Shown here piece by piece: positions 51,227 through 59,245 of a stretch of DNA of 64,000 nucleotides. The position numbers were made by a program, and so were the translations under genes. Under the pieces are notes generated by a model. It was not told where the DNA came from, ran no database searches, and saw only the letters and a list, made by a program, of their open reading frames with translations. Within the stretch, counting starts at the first letter, position 1, and each line of letters begins with the position of its first letter. Source of the stretch: an uncultured Prevotellaceae bacterium (GTDB lineage: Bacteria; Bacteroidota; Bacteroidia; Bacteroidales; UBA3663); the NCBI GenBank assembly GCA_900319235.1, contig ONNR01000003.1, forward strand, positions 161,519-225,518, in the 5' to 3' direction.

Positions 51227-52720
51227 ATGAAAGTCCCCTTTTTGAAGATGTTTCTCGTTTTGATTTGCTGGGTGTCGGCCCTGTGTCTGACTCCTTTGGC
51301 TGTCATGGCCCAGGAGAAGGATAAGGACACTACGGTCGTGCAGTCTGTCGATACGACGTGGATGGCCGACCTTCCGGTCATCGAACTGTTCTACAACAAG
51401 GCGCGCTTTAACAGCGATACTTTCATCCCGGGCAGGATGGTCTATCACAGCATCGACAGCACGCGTCAGTACAGTTGCACCATAAGGCGTCGAGGTGGCA
51501 CGTCGCTTCTTTTCGACAAGCCGAACTATGCGCTGAAATTCTACGACAACGATGGCAATTCGCTCGACGTGCGTTTCCTCGGTATGCGCAAGGACAACAA
51601 CTGGATTCTCGACGGCATGGCGCCCGACCATTCGAAGATGCGCAACCGCGTCTCGATGGACCTTTGGCTCGACTTTTCGCATCCTTCCTATCAACAGGAA
51701 GAGAAACCCAACGCCGTCAATGGTTATCGCGGCAAGTATGTCGAGGTCTATGCCAATGGTCAGTATATGGGCCTCTTCTGTCTGATGGAGCGCGTCGACC
51801 GAAAGCAACTCAAGGTGAAGAAGTTTGTTACCGATGAGGATGGCACCTCCCATCATCGCGGTCTCGTCTATAAGGTCATCAATGGCAAGGATACACGTAC
51901 ACCATACTTTTATTGGAATCAGAACGCGCCTAACGATGCAAGTTCCTACTACGACGGTGTGCAGAGCGAATATCCCGACCCTCACGATGGCGAACCCTGG
52001 ACATGGGATCCCTTGCGCAGGAACATCTATTACCTCGCAGGATATCGCGGAACGACGTTCTACACCCTTATAGGCAAATATTACGATTTGCCGGTCTTCA
52101 TCGACTTCATGCTGTTCCTCGACCTGCTCTATGCTTTCGATAACGTCGGCAAGAATTACTATTGCTGGTTCTACGATTATAGTTCAAATGACAAGCGTTT
52201 GGGCATCACGCCTTGGGACCTTGACGTCTCGTGGGGACGTGACGAGACGGGTGTTCGTGTCGCGGCTACCACTGAATTGGCCAATAAGACCAATTTCCAC
52301 ACCCGTATGTCGGAACATTACAAGGGCTATGCCGATACCTTGTCCAACCGATATGCCGAGTTGCGCGACAGTCTTTGGACCGAGCAGTCGCTTCTCGGCT
52401 ACTTCGACCGCTACTTCGACTTGTTTACTCGAACGGGTGCGTTTGAACGTGAGCAGAATCGATGGATAGACTCCAACTGCAAGGTGCGCGATCTTTACCT
52501 CGAGAAGGAGTATATCTACGGTTGGATCCACGATCGTCTCGCCTATCTCGATTCGGTCTATGGCTACGTTGCCCCCCAAGCCATCCGCAGCATCCCCACC
52601 GACAAGAATCAACCCTCATCTCCCTGCTACGACCTTTGGGGAAGGCGCATCCATCCTTCCTCCACCCGCTCCCCCGGTCTCTTCATCCAAGGAAAGCGAG
52701 TCATCAGCCACCAGCACTAG
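51227..52720 (+). CDS. Exported CotH kinase family protein with C-terminal sorting-like tail
   Basis: 497 residues. A signal peptide ends near LAVMAQ. The CotH fold is recognisable: TIRRRGGTSLLFDKPNYALKF, LDGMAPDHSKMRNRVSMDL, YVEVYANGQYMGLFCLMERVDRKQL and ITPWDLDVSWGRDE (metal-binding DxD). CotH proteins are atypical kinases. The end (SPCYDLWGRRI and GLFIQGKRVI) resembles the short C-terminal motif of many Prevotella surface proteins. It is surrounded by glycosyltransferases. A REP element follows the stop by 30 bases. Confidence 0.88.
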   Translation: MKVPFLKMFLVLICWVSALCLTPLAVMAQEKDKDTTVVQSVDTTWMADLPVIELFYNKARFNSDTFIPGRMVYHSIDSTRQYSCTIRRRGGTSLLFDKPNYALKFYDNDGNSLDVRFLGMRKDNNWILDGMAPDHSKMRNRVSMDLWLDFSHPSYQQEEKPNAVNGYRGKYVEVYANGQYMGLFCLMERVDRKQLKVKKFVTDEDGTSHHRGLVYKVINGKDTRTPYFYWNQNAPNDASSYYDGVQSEYPDPHDGEPWTWDPLRRNIYYLAGYRGTTFYTLIGKYYDLPVFIDFMLFLDLLYAFDNVGKNYYCWFYDYSSNDKRLGITPWDLDVSWGRDETGVRVAATTELANKTNFHTRMSEHYKGYADTLSNRYAELRDSLWTEQSLLGYFDRYFDLFTRTGAFEREQNRWIDSNCKVRDLYLEKEYIYGWIHDRLAYLDSVYGYVAPQAIRSIPTDKNQPSSPCYDLWGRRIHPSSTRSPGLFIQGKRVISHQH

Positions 52721-52742
52721 GCCCCTTCGTCCCCCTCTTTTT

Positions 52743-52790
52743 GTCCCCGTGGCAGCCGTCTTTGGCTGCCCTCATCCCCCTCAAGCCCCC
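52743..52790. repeat. REP family A copy upstream of a glycosyltransferase
   Basis: GGCAGCC 52751-52757 and GGCTGCC 52764-52770 around GTCTTT, preceded by TTGTCCCCGT and followed by CTCATCCCCCTC. It matches the intragenic copy at 53.4 kb over about 42 bases with one difference. Confidence 0.85.
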
Positions 52791-52791
52791 C

Positions 52792-53940
52792 ATGCGCATC
52801 CTTCTCTTCGGCGAATACAGCAACGTTCATCACACCCTCTGCGAGGCCTTGCGTCGCGCAGGGCATGAGGTGCTGCTCATCAGCGATGGCGACGGCTGGA
52901 AGGATTATCCGCGCGATGTGGACTTGCGTCGCACGAAGGAGGGCCCCGTCGGCTCCTTGATGTATCTGTCGAAGTTGGCGACTCTCTTGCCCAAGCTGCG
53001 AGGATATGATGTCGTCCAGATTGTCAATCCCATTTTCCTCGATGTCAAGGCAAGGTGGAACAGGTGGGTCTTCGATTATCTCAAGCGAAATAACGGCATC
53101 CTATCGGTGGGCTGCTTTGGCGACGACTACTACGTCATCAGCCGCATGCAGGACGACAAATACCTCGCCTATACCGATTTCTATGCCGCAGGCAAGATGA
53201 TCGACCATGAAGTGAATCGTCGCCGCATCGCTGCGTGGACAAAAGGTCCGAAGGCAGCGTTGACACAATACGTGATGCAGCACGCCGATTGCCTTGTCCC
53301 CTGTCTCTACGAATACTGGAAGGTCTACGATACCCCCGAATTCCACTCCCGCCTCCGTTACATCCCCCTGCCCATCGATGTAAGGTATGTTTGTCCCCGT
53401 GGCAGCCGTCCTTGGCTGCCCTCATCCCCCTCTTCCCCCATCCGCCTCCTTTTCGCCTCCCAGAAACTGCGCGGCCAGATGAAGGGCACCGACCAGCTGG
53501 AACCCCTGTTCGACAGGCTTGCCCAGGAGTTCCCCGACATAATCGACTTGTGCAAGATTGAATCGGTTCCCTTCGAGCAGTATCAGCGTCTCGTGGCTGA
53601 GGCCGATGTTGTCGTCGATCAGCTCTACAGTTTCACGCCGGCGATGGGTGCCCTCGAAAGTATGGCGCAGGGTAAAGTGGTGATCAGTGGCTATGAGCCG
53701 GAATATCGGCAGTTCATCGACGGGCCACAGGAATCCGGCATCATCAACCTTCGTCCCTTCGACGATGCCCACAATTACGAGGTGCTGCGCACAACCTTGA
53801 CCGACCGAAACAAAATAGCCCGACTGCAGTCGAGCAGTCAGGCTTTCGTTCGCAAGTATCACAATGCTGACGATGTGGCGCGTCAGTTCGTGGAGTTCTG
53901 GTCCTTGGCCTCTTCGTCCAAGCGGCCCTCCCACAGGTAG
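52792..53940 (+). CDS. Glycosyltransferase (GT4-like) with a REP element in frame
   Basis: 382 residues from ATG 52792. RILLFGEYSNVHHTLCEALRRAGHEVLLISDGD is a GT-B N-terminal domain, and YSFTPAMGALESMAQGKVVISGYEPEYRQFI is the C-terminal donor site. Residues about 199-216 (VCPRGSRPWLPSSPSS) are encoded by a copy of the repeat and read as a low-complexity insertion between the two domains, keeping the frame. The last 58 bases overlap the convergent AGCS gene. Donor and acceptor are unknown. Confidence 0.82.
   Translation: MRILLFGEYSNVHHTLCEALRRAGHEVLLISDGDGWKDYPRDVDLRRTKEGPVGSLMYLSKLATLLPKLRGYDVVQIVNPIFLDVKARWNRWVFDYLKRNNGILSVGCFGDDYYVISRMQDDKYLAYTDFYAAGKMIDHEVNRRRIAAWTKGPKAALTQYVMQHADCLVPCLYEYWKVYDTPEFHSRLRYIPLPIDVRYVCPRGSRPWLPSSPSSPIRLLFASQKLRGQMKGTDQLEPLFDRLAQEFPDIIDLCKIESVPFEQYQRLVAEADVVVDQLYSFTPAMGALESMAQGKVVISGYEPEYRQFIDGPQESGIINLRPFDDAHNYEVLRTTLTDRNKIARLQSSSQAFVRKYHNADDVARQFVEFWSLASSSKRPSHR
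53391..53440 (+). repeat. REP family A copy inside the glycosyltransferase coding region
   Basis: GGCAGCC at 53401-53407 pairs with GGCTGCC at 53414-53420, flanked by the same TTGTCCCCGT and CTCATCCCCCTC as the copy at 52.75 kb. It keeps the reading frame. Confidence 0.88.
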
Positions 53941-55271
53941 TACCTCGTCTCCTTGACGAGCACACCGCTCAGCACGAGGAGGCAGATGAGGTTGGGGATG
54001 GCCATCAGGGCATTGGCGGCATCACCGAAGTTCCACACTGCTTCGAGCGCATTCGTCGCACCGAAATAGGTGCCGATGGTGATGAGCACGCGGAAGATGT
54101 ATCTGCCCACCTTGCCGTACTTGCCGCAAAGGTATTCCAAGGCCTTCTCGCCATAGTAGCTCCAGCCCAGGATGGTGCTGAAGGCGAACGTGAAGATGGC
54201 GATGCTCAGCAGGACGCCTCCCACATTGAAGCCGGCAAAGGCGATGGGGATTTGCTCGAAGGCCTGTCGGGTCAAGGTGGCCGAAGCCGACGAATCGACA
54301 CCATTGTCTGCCAGGATGGTGGTGACAAGCACAAGGCCGGTTAGTGCGCAGATGATGACGGTGTCCCAGAAGACCGAGGTGCTCGACACCAGTGCCTGGC
54401 GCACGGGATTCTTCGTCTTGGCAGCTGCGGCTACGATGGGTGCCGAACCCAGACCTGCCTCGTTGCTGAAAAGGCCGCGGGCAATACCATAGCGCATCGA
54501 AAGCATGATGGTCGAGCCGATGAATCCGCCTGTCGCTGCCTGTGCCGAGAAGGCGCTCTTCAGGATCACCGTGATGGCTTCGCCGATATACTGGCCATGG
54601 TGGATCAGCAGCACGATGCAGCCTGCTACATAGAAGACCGCCATGAACGGAACGAGAAGCTCGCAGACCCTGGCAATGCCTTTCACGCCAAAGATGACCA
54701 CCGAGCCGATGAGGATGGCAAGGACGAGTCCGATCCACGTCGTGTCCCATCCGAAACTCTCTGCCGCCATGGTCGAGATGGCATTGCTCTGGATGGTGCA
54801 GCCGATGCCGAAGGTGGCAAGGAACGCAAAGAGGGCGAACAGCACGGCCAGCCACTTGCAGCCCATGCCTCGCTCGATGGCGTACATGGGTCCGCCCAGC
54901 ATCGTGCCTTCTTTCGTCGTGATGCGGTACTTGATCGACAGCAGGCCCTCGGCATATTTGGTGGCGATGCCGAACACACCGGTCACCCAGCACCAGAAGA
55001 CTGCTCCCGGTCCGCCCATCGTCACTGCCGTGGCCACGCCGATGATGTTGCCCGTACCGATGGTTGCAGCAAGACCGGTGGCAAGGGCAGCGAATTGCGA
55101 AACGTCGCCCTTCGAGTTAGCATCACGCTGGAATGACAGTCGGATGGCTTTGCCGATGTAACGCTGTGGAAACTTCAGTCTGATGGTCAGAAAAATGTGT
55201 GTGCCTACAAGCAGCACGATCATGGGCCAACCCCACAGATAACCATTGATGGTAGTAAGTATCTCGTTCAT
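53883..55271 (-). CDS. Amino acid carrier, alanine/glycine:sodium symporter (AGCS) family
   Basis: 462 residues from ATG 55271. About 10-11 membrane helices with the family motifs SQFAALATGLAATIGTGNIIGVATA, GGPGAVFWCWVTGVFGIATKYAE, GGPMYAIERGMG and GIARGLFSNEAGLGSAPIVAAAA. It would import alanine or glycine with Na+. An in-frame codon at 55328 is too close to the -7 element to be the start. The stop overlaps the preceding plus-strand glycosyltransferase by 58 bases. Confidence 0.93.
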   Translation of the reverse strand: MNEILTTINGYLWGWPMIVLLVGTHIFLTIRLKFPQRYIGKAIRLSFQRDANSKGDVSQFAALATGLAATIGTGNIIGVATAVTMGGPGAVFWCWVTGVFGIATKYAEGLLSIKYRITTKEGTMLGGPMYAIERGMGCKWLAVLFALFAFLATFGIGCTIQSNAISTMAAESFGWDTTWIGLVLAILIGSVVIFGVKGIARVCELLVPFMAVFYVAGCIVLLIHHGQYIGEAITVILKSAFSAQAATGGFIGSTIMLSMRYGIARGLFSNEAGLGSAPIVAAAAKTKNPVRQALVSSTSVFWDTVIICALTGLVLVTTILADNGVDSSASATLTRQAFEQIPIAFAGFNVGGVLLSIAIFTFAFSTILGWSYYGEKALEYLCGKYGKVGRYIFRVLITIGTYFGATNALEAVWNFGDAANALMAIPNLICLLVLSGVLVKETRYYLWEGRLDEEAKDQNSTN

Positions 55272-55325
55272 ACAAGAATCGCAATTTCGCAAATGCGTGA
55301 TAAAAAAGAATTCGAAAAAACGCCG

Positions 55326-55333
55326 CAAAGATA
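55326..55333 (-). promoter_or_regulatory. -7 element upstream of the AGCS gene
   Basis: Minus strand TATCTTTG followed by CGG, 55 bases before the start. The miaA gene diverges from the other side, 49 bases away. Confidence 0.55.
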
Positions 55334-55382
55334 ACGGATTTTTGTCAAATTACCAATTTTTTGACCGATTATTTAGCAAAAG

Positions 55383-56345
55383 ATGACTGTTTTCGTCCTT
55401 TTAGGTCCCACTGCTGTCGGAAAAACGGCTCTCAGCTTGCAAATGGCTGAGATGTTGGGTGTGCCCATCATCAATTGTGACTCGCGGCAGATTTATCGCG
55501 AGATACCTGTTTGCACCGCAGCCCCGACGGCCGAGGAGCAGGCACGGGTGCAGCATTACTTTGTGGGTACTCACGGACTGGAGGATGCATACAGTGCCGC
55601 GCAGTACGAGACCGATGTCATGCGTCTCTTTGCTTTGTGTCCAGGGGATTATCTCCTTTCGGGCGGCTCCATGATGTATATCGATGCGGTGACGAAGGGC
55701 ATCGACGACATGCCGCAGGCCGACCCTGCCATCCGCGAACGTCTGCGCAGGCAGTATGAGGCCGAGGGACTGCAGCCGCTCCTTTTGCAACTCGAGCAGC
55801 TCGACCCCGCCTATTACGCTTCGGTCGATCGGCAGAACCCGCAGCGTGTCATCCATGGCCTTGAGATGTGTCTGACCACCGGCCAGCCTTTCAGCACCTT
55901 CCATACGGGTCGGAGCAAGGAACGTCCTTTCAACATCGTCAAGATAGGTCTGCGACGCGATAGGGAGGAGCTCTATCGTCGCATCGACTTGCGTGTCGAG
56001 CAGATGTTCGAGCAGGGAATTGTCGAAGAGGCACGTCGCGTCTACCTGCGTTATCAGTCGTCGGTCGACGAGCAGTTCGCCTCGGTGGTGCGTAATCCGG
56101 GCCCCACGCAGAAGCAACCCATCCCCAATCTTATACCCCCGGCATTGAATACCGTGGGCTTGAAGGAACTGCTGCTCTACTTCACGGGCGTCTATTCTCT
56201 CTACCGTGCCAAGGAGCGTATCAGCCACAATTCGAAGGTCTACAGCAAGAAGCAGATGACCTGGTTTCAGCGCGATCAGGACATACATTGGTTCCATCCC
56301 GACTACGCTGACAAAATTCTACAATTCGTACGAAATTTCCGCTGA
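55383..56345 (+). CDS. miaA: tRNA dimethylallyltransferase
   Basis: 320 residues. Walker A GPTAVGKTALSLQM at residues 8-21, INCDSRQIYRE, GGSMMYIDAVTKGIDDMP, NPQRVIHGLEM and KKQMTWFQRDQDIHWFHP are MiaA hallmarks. It prenylates A37 of tRNAs reading UNN codons. A short insertion of about 20 residues (VVRNPGPTQKQPIPNLIPP) precedes ALNTVGLKEL. Confidence 0.95.
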   Translation: MTVFVLLGPTAVGKTALSLQMAEMLGVPIINCDSRQIYREIPVCTAAPTAEEQARVQHYFVGTHGLEDAYSAAQYETDVMRLFALCPGDYLLSGGSMMYIDAVTKGIDDMPQADPAIRERLRRQYEAEGLQPLLLQLEQLDPAYYASVDRQNPQRVIHGLEMCLTTGQPFSTFHTGRSKERPFNIVKIGLRRDREELYRRIDLRVEQMFEQGIVEEARRVYLRYQSSVDEQFASVVRNPGPTQKQPIPNLIPPALNTVGLKELLLYFTGVYSLYRAKERISHNSKVYSKKQMTWFQRDQDIHWFHPDYADKILQFVRNFR

Positions 56346-56444
56346 TTTTCCCCTCTTTCGACCAAAAAAGAATGTTATAAAACATATTTTTGTGATAAAA
56401 TGCCGTTGTGCAACCGATTGCGCCGCAAAAAAGTTTCACGAAAA

Positions 56445-56476
56445 TTTGGATTCGTTCAAAAAAAGCCGTATCTTTG
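56445..56476 (+). promoter_or_regulatory. Promoter of the candidate small RNA
   Basis: TTTG at 56445-56448, 20 bases, TATCTTTG at 56469-56476 followed by CAGC. Nothing with an ATG lies between this and the terminator. Confidence 0.7.
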
Positions 56477-56482
56477 CAGCAC

Positions 56483-56634
56483 CTTAAATAAACAACCATA
56501 ACACAATACCTTAAATAACGCAACAAAAGTAGTTTCTTTGGGACCTTAAATCTAATACCAGAAAAACAGGATAAAAGACATTAAAGCAAATCTGAGTCAC
56601 CTGTCATTCATTGACAGGTGATTTAGTTTTTATA
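56483..56634 (+). ncRNA. Candidate small noncoding RNA of about 150 nt
   Basis: The segment has its own promoter (56445-56476) and an intrinsic terminator (56597-56634) but no ATG in any frame. ACCTTAAAT occurs three times at 56481, 56508 and 56543. It resembles no RNA family I can name. The start position is approximate, set about seven bases after the -7 element. Confidence 0.5.
56597..56634 (+). terminator. Terminator of the candidate small RNA
   Basis: TCACCTGTCA (56597-56606) pairs perfectly with TGACAGGTGA (56612-56621) around TTCAT, then TTTAGTTTTTAT. Confidence 0.85.
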
Positions 56635-56742
56635 GCATAGCTCTTCCCGCCCAATTGTTAATTGTTAATTATTTTTTGCCGTTGCCCCTCCCACTCAATT
56701 GTTAATTGTTAATTGTTAATTGTTAATTTCAATACATTTTAT

Positions 56743-56773
56743 TTTGATTTTTCAAGTATATTCCGTATCTTTG
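56743..56773 (+). promoter_or_regulatory. Promoter of the 56.8-kb glycosyltransferase gene
   Basis: TTTG at 56743-56746, 19 bases, TATCTTTG at 56766-56773. The ATG is 24 bases downstream. Confidence 0.75.
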
Positions 56774-56796
56774 CACCCGATAATCCAAGATAATCG

Positions 56797-57552
56797 ATGA
56801 AAATCTCTGTCGTGACATCCTCCTTCAATAGTGCTGGCACCCTACGCAGCACCATTGAGGGCGTGTTGGCTCAGGACTACGACGAATACGAACTGATCAT
56901 CCAGGACGGTGGCAGCACCGATGGCACCTTGGCGCTCATCGAGGAGTACGCGTCCCGTTTGGGCGACCGGTTGAAGCTCGAGAGTTGTCCCGACAAGGGA
57001 ATCTACGATGGGTTCAATCGCGGATGTCGTCGCGCTACGGGCGATGTTGTCGGCATCCTCAATAGCGACGACTTCTTCACCCGCAACGATATCCTTTCCA
57101 CCATCGCGCGCACCTTCGCCCAGCATCCCGACGTCGATGCCGTCTATGCCGACGTGCATTACGTTTCGCCCAAGGATCCTACGCGCATCGTGCGCTATTA
57201 CAGCAGCCGTAAGTTCACGCCCGAGCGTATGCGGATGGGTTATATCCCCGCTCACCCTACTTTCTACCTGCGACGCGAATGTCTGGAGAAGTTCGGCTAT
57301 TACGACCTCGATTACAAGGTGGCAGCCGACTTCGAGTTCCTCCTACGCCTCATCTATCTCAATCGCATCAGGACCTTCTACGTCGAGGAGGATTGGGTGA
57401 CGATGCGCATCGGTGGAGCCACGACCAAGGGCTTGCAGAGTCATTACCGAATCATGAAAGACCATATCCGCGCCTTTCACAAACACGGCATACCATTCAA
57501 CCCCTTCATCTACTTCTGGCGTTATGTCGAGAAGTTGAGGGAATTCAGATAA
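56797..57552 (+). CDS. Glycosyltransferase family 2 protein
   Basis: 251 residues. KISVVTSSFNSAGTLRSTIEGVL, IIQDGGSTDGT and GILNSDDFF (DxD) are GT-A family 2 motifs; VAADFEFLLRLIYL is the acceptor-site block. It fits colanic-acid-type WcaA/WcaE sugar transferases. It has its own promoter and is followed after six bases by an exported hydrolase. Confidence 0.9.
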   Translation: MKISVVTSSFNSAGTLRSTIEGVLAQDYDEYELIIQDGGSTDGTLALIEEYASRLGDRLKLESCPDKGIYDGFNRGCRRATGDVVGILNSDDFFTRNDILSTIARTFAQHPDVDAVYADVHYVSPKDPTRIVRYYSSRKFTPERMRMGYIPAHPTFYLRRECLEKFGYYDLDYKVAADFEFLLRLIYLNRIRTFYVEEDWVTMRIGGATTKGLQSHYRIMKDHIRAFHKHGIPFNPFIYFWRYVEKLREFR

Positions 57553-57558
57553 AGACTT

Positions 57559-58518
57559 ATGAAAAACTTTTTGAAATCATTCGCACTCGGAGTTGTTCTC
57601 ATGAGTGCCTCGACCTTGTTGGCTCAGCCGGCAGGCGGTTTTGGCGGCTTTCAACAGCAAGCCGAATTGGAAATTTCCCAGGTTTGGAAGGACGTGAATT
57701 ATGCCGGCGATGACCAGGCGTTTCACACTTGCGACATCTATCTTCCCAAGGTGGAGAAGGATGCCTATCCCGTGGTGGTGCACATCTACGGAAGTGCATG
57801 GTTCTCCAACAGCAGCAAGGGTGCTGCCGACTTGGGCACCATCGTGAAGGCGCTGCTCGATGCAGGTTATGCAGTGGTTTGCCCCAATCATCGTTCCAGT
57901 GGCGACGCACAGTGGCCTGCCCAGATCAACGACATCAAGGCCGTCATCCGTTTCATTCGCGGTGAGGCGGCCACCTATAGGTTCGACACTTCCTTCATCG
58001 CCACCTCGGGCTTCTCCTCGGGCGGACATCTTTCTTCCGTGTGCGGAACCACCAATGGGGTGAAGGTTGCCGAGGTGGGGAAGGAGACCATCGACATCGA
58101 AGGCGCTGTGGGCAACTACACCCACGAGAGCAGTCTCGTCAACGCGTCCTGCGACTGGTCGGGTCCTGTCGATCTCACCGACATGGAATGCGGCGAGCAC
58201 ATGACTTTCGGAGAGTCCAGTCCTGAAGATGTCCTTTTGGGTGGCACCAAGTTGGCCGACGAGCCCGACAAGTATGTCGGTTTGAGCGCAACGCATTATG
58301 TCGATCCGACCGATGTGCCCATCATCATCTTCCATGGCGAAAAGGACAATGTGGTGCCTTGCTGCCAGGGTATGAAGTTCTATGCCGTGCTGCAGGCCGC
58401 AGGTGTGAAGAGCGAGGCGACATTTGTGCCCGAAGGTGGTCACGGCATGGGCATGTATTCAGCCGAGAACCTGCAGAAGATGGTGGACTTCCTCGATGGT
58501 GTTCGCTTAGGCAAATGA
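57559..58518 (+). CDS. Exported alpha/beta hydrolase (esterase/lipase-like)
   Basis: 319 residues with a signal peptide (ALGVVLMSASTLLAQ). The carbohydrate-esterase-like hydrolase fold shows the nucleophile Ser153 in GFSSGGH, the acid in FHGEKDNVVP and the base His in EGGHGMGM. The oxyanion region reads HIYGSAW rather than the common HGGGW. The substrate is unknown; feruloyl- or acetyl-esterases of similar form act on plant polysaccharides. Its stop overlaps the next small ORF (ATGA). Confidence 0.85.
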   Translation: MKNFLKSFALGVVLMSASTLLAQPAGGFGGFQQQAELEISQVWKDVNYAGDDQAFHTCDIYLPKVEKDAYPVVVHIYGSAWFSNSSKGAADLGTIVKALLDAGYAVVCPNHRSSGDAQWPAQINDIKAVIRFIRGEAATYRFDTSFIATSGFSSGGHLSSVCGTTNGVKVAEVGKETIDIEGAVGNYTHESSLVNASCDWSGPVDLTDMECGEHMTFGESSPEDVLLGGTKLADEPDKYVGLSATHYVDPTDVPIIIFHGEKDNVVPCCQGMKFYAVLQAAGVKSEATFVPEGGHGMGMYSAENLQKMVDFLDGVRLGK

Positions 58519-58655
58519 GGTACCGCGAGATCACCGAGGACGAGATCCGTGAGATGACGCGCAAGTGCAGCCGCGACTACACCGCCACCTGCGGTTGCCT
58601 GAAGGTGCTCACGCCCACCGATATGGAAGCCATTTATCGAATGGCTCGCGGATAA
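58515..58655 (+). CDS. 46-residue protein coupled to the hydrolase, function unknown
   Basis: ATG 58515 overlaps the hydrolase stop by four bases. The protein (MRYREITEDEIREMTRK start, YRMARG end) is mostly helical and charged, with Cys18, Cys26 and Cys28 (CSRDYTATCGC). Codon use resembles neighbours, and a strong terminator follows 13 bases after its stop. I recognise no family. The coupling and terminator position support it being expressed. Confidence 0.55.
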   Translation: MRYREITEDEIREMTRKCSRDYTATCGCLKVLTPTDMEAIYRMARG

Positions 58656-58668
58656 TCAGCATAATAAT

Positions 58669-58709
58669 AGCCAGTACCAATGTCGAAAAGCTTGGTACTG
58701 GCTTTTTTC
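58669..58709 (+). terminator. Strong intrinsic terminator
   Basis: AGCCAGTACCAA (58669-58680) pairs perfectly with TTGGTACTGGCT (58692-58703), then five or more T. Confidence 0.92.
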
Positions 58710-58736
58710 TTGGAATCGTGATTGCTTAGATATGCA

Positions 58737-59222
58737 TTACGACAAAAACGAAGGCGACATTGCAGCAATAACGACGATGGCAATCATGAAGATGATGTAG
58801 AGGACGAAGGAGATGATGGTCAGCCAGCCGCAGTACTTCATGATGGAGTGGAGGTCGTCGGCAGAGGCTTCAAAGTCTGAGTTCGTGCCTGCACGGAGTG
58901 CCTTGCGGGTGTGATCGATGAGTTTGAAGCCTTTGACGATGGGATAGACATACACCACGCCAATTATCAGATAGAGCAAGCCCATGCCCAGCATGATCAA
59001 AGGCGACATCTCAGCTTCCGCCACCGGGAAGAAACTGCTCATGGCGAGCATCACAATCGCAATGATTGCAAGAATAACCACAGCGAAGCAGCACAGGATG
59101 ACAAAGAACTGTATCCAGTTCATCGATGAAAGCAGCGATTCCTTCATCTTGGGTGAAACACGCAGAAGTGATTCGGGTGTCTGATTAACCTCTCCCTGAG
59201 AGGTGATGTTGTTTTCTTCCAT
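58737..59222 (-). CDS. DUF5362-like membrane protein
   Basis: 161 residues. Three or four hydrophobic segments (FFVILCCFAVVILAIIAIVML, MLGMGLLYLIIGVVYVYPIVKGF, WLTIISFVLYIIFMIAIVVIAAM) with polar ends; the layout and the LIDHTRKALRAG loop fit DUF5362. No function known. It lies 23 bases downstream of the aldo/keto reductase gene on the same strand. Confidence 0.75.
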   Translation of the reverse strand: MEENNITSQGEVNQTPESLLRVSPKMKESLLSSMNWIQFFVILCCFAVVILAIIAIVMLAMSSFFPVAEAEMSPLIMLGMGLLYLIIGVVYVYPIVKGFKLIDHTRKALRAGTNSDFEASADDLHSIMKYCGWLTIISFVLYIIFMIAIVVIAAMSPSFLS

Positions 59223-59245
59223 AATGATTTTTATATTTATTTAAG

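Larger units (their letters stand above)
56346..56796. other. 451-bp gap with a promoter, candidate small RNA, terminator and a second promoter
   Basis: No ORF is credible here. The first 100 bases are AT-rich. 56445-56476 is a near-consensus promoter, 56597-56634 a hairpin with T-run, 56655-56730 AATTGTT heptamer repeats, and 56743-56773 the promoter of the glycosyltransferase gene. Confidence 0.7.

Noticed and set aside
52462..52791. N-terminal extension of the glycosyltransferase at 52792
   Set aside because: The upstream frame overlaps the end of the CotH gene and the REP element; RILLFGEYSN is a normal GT-B N-terminus.
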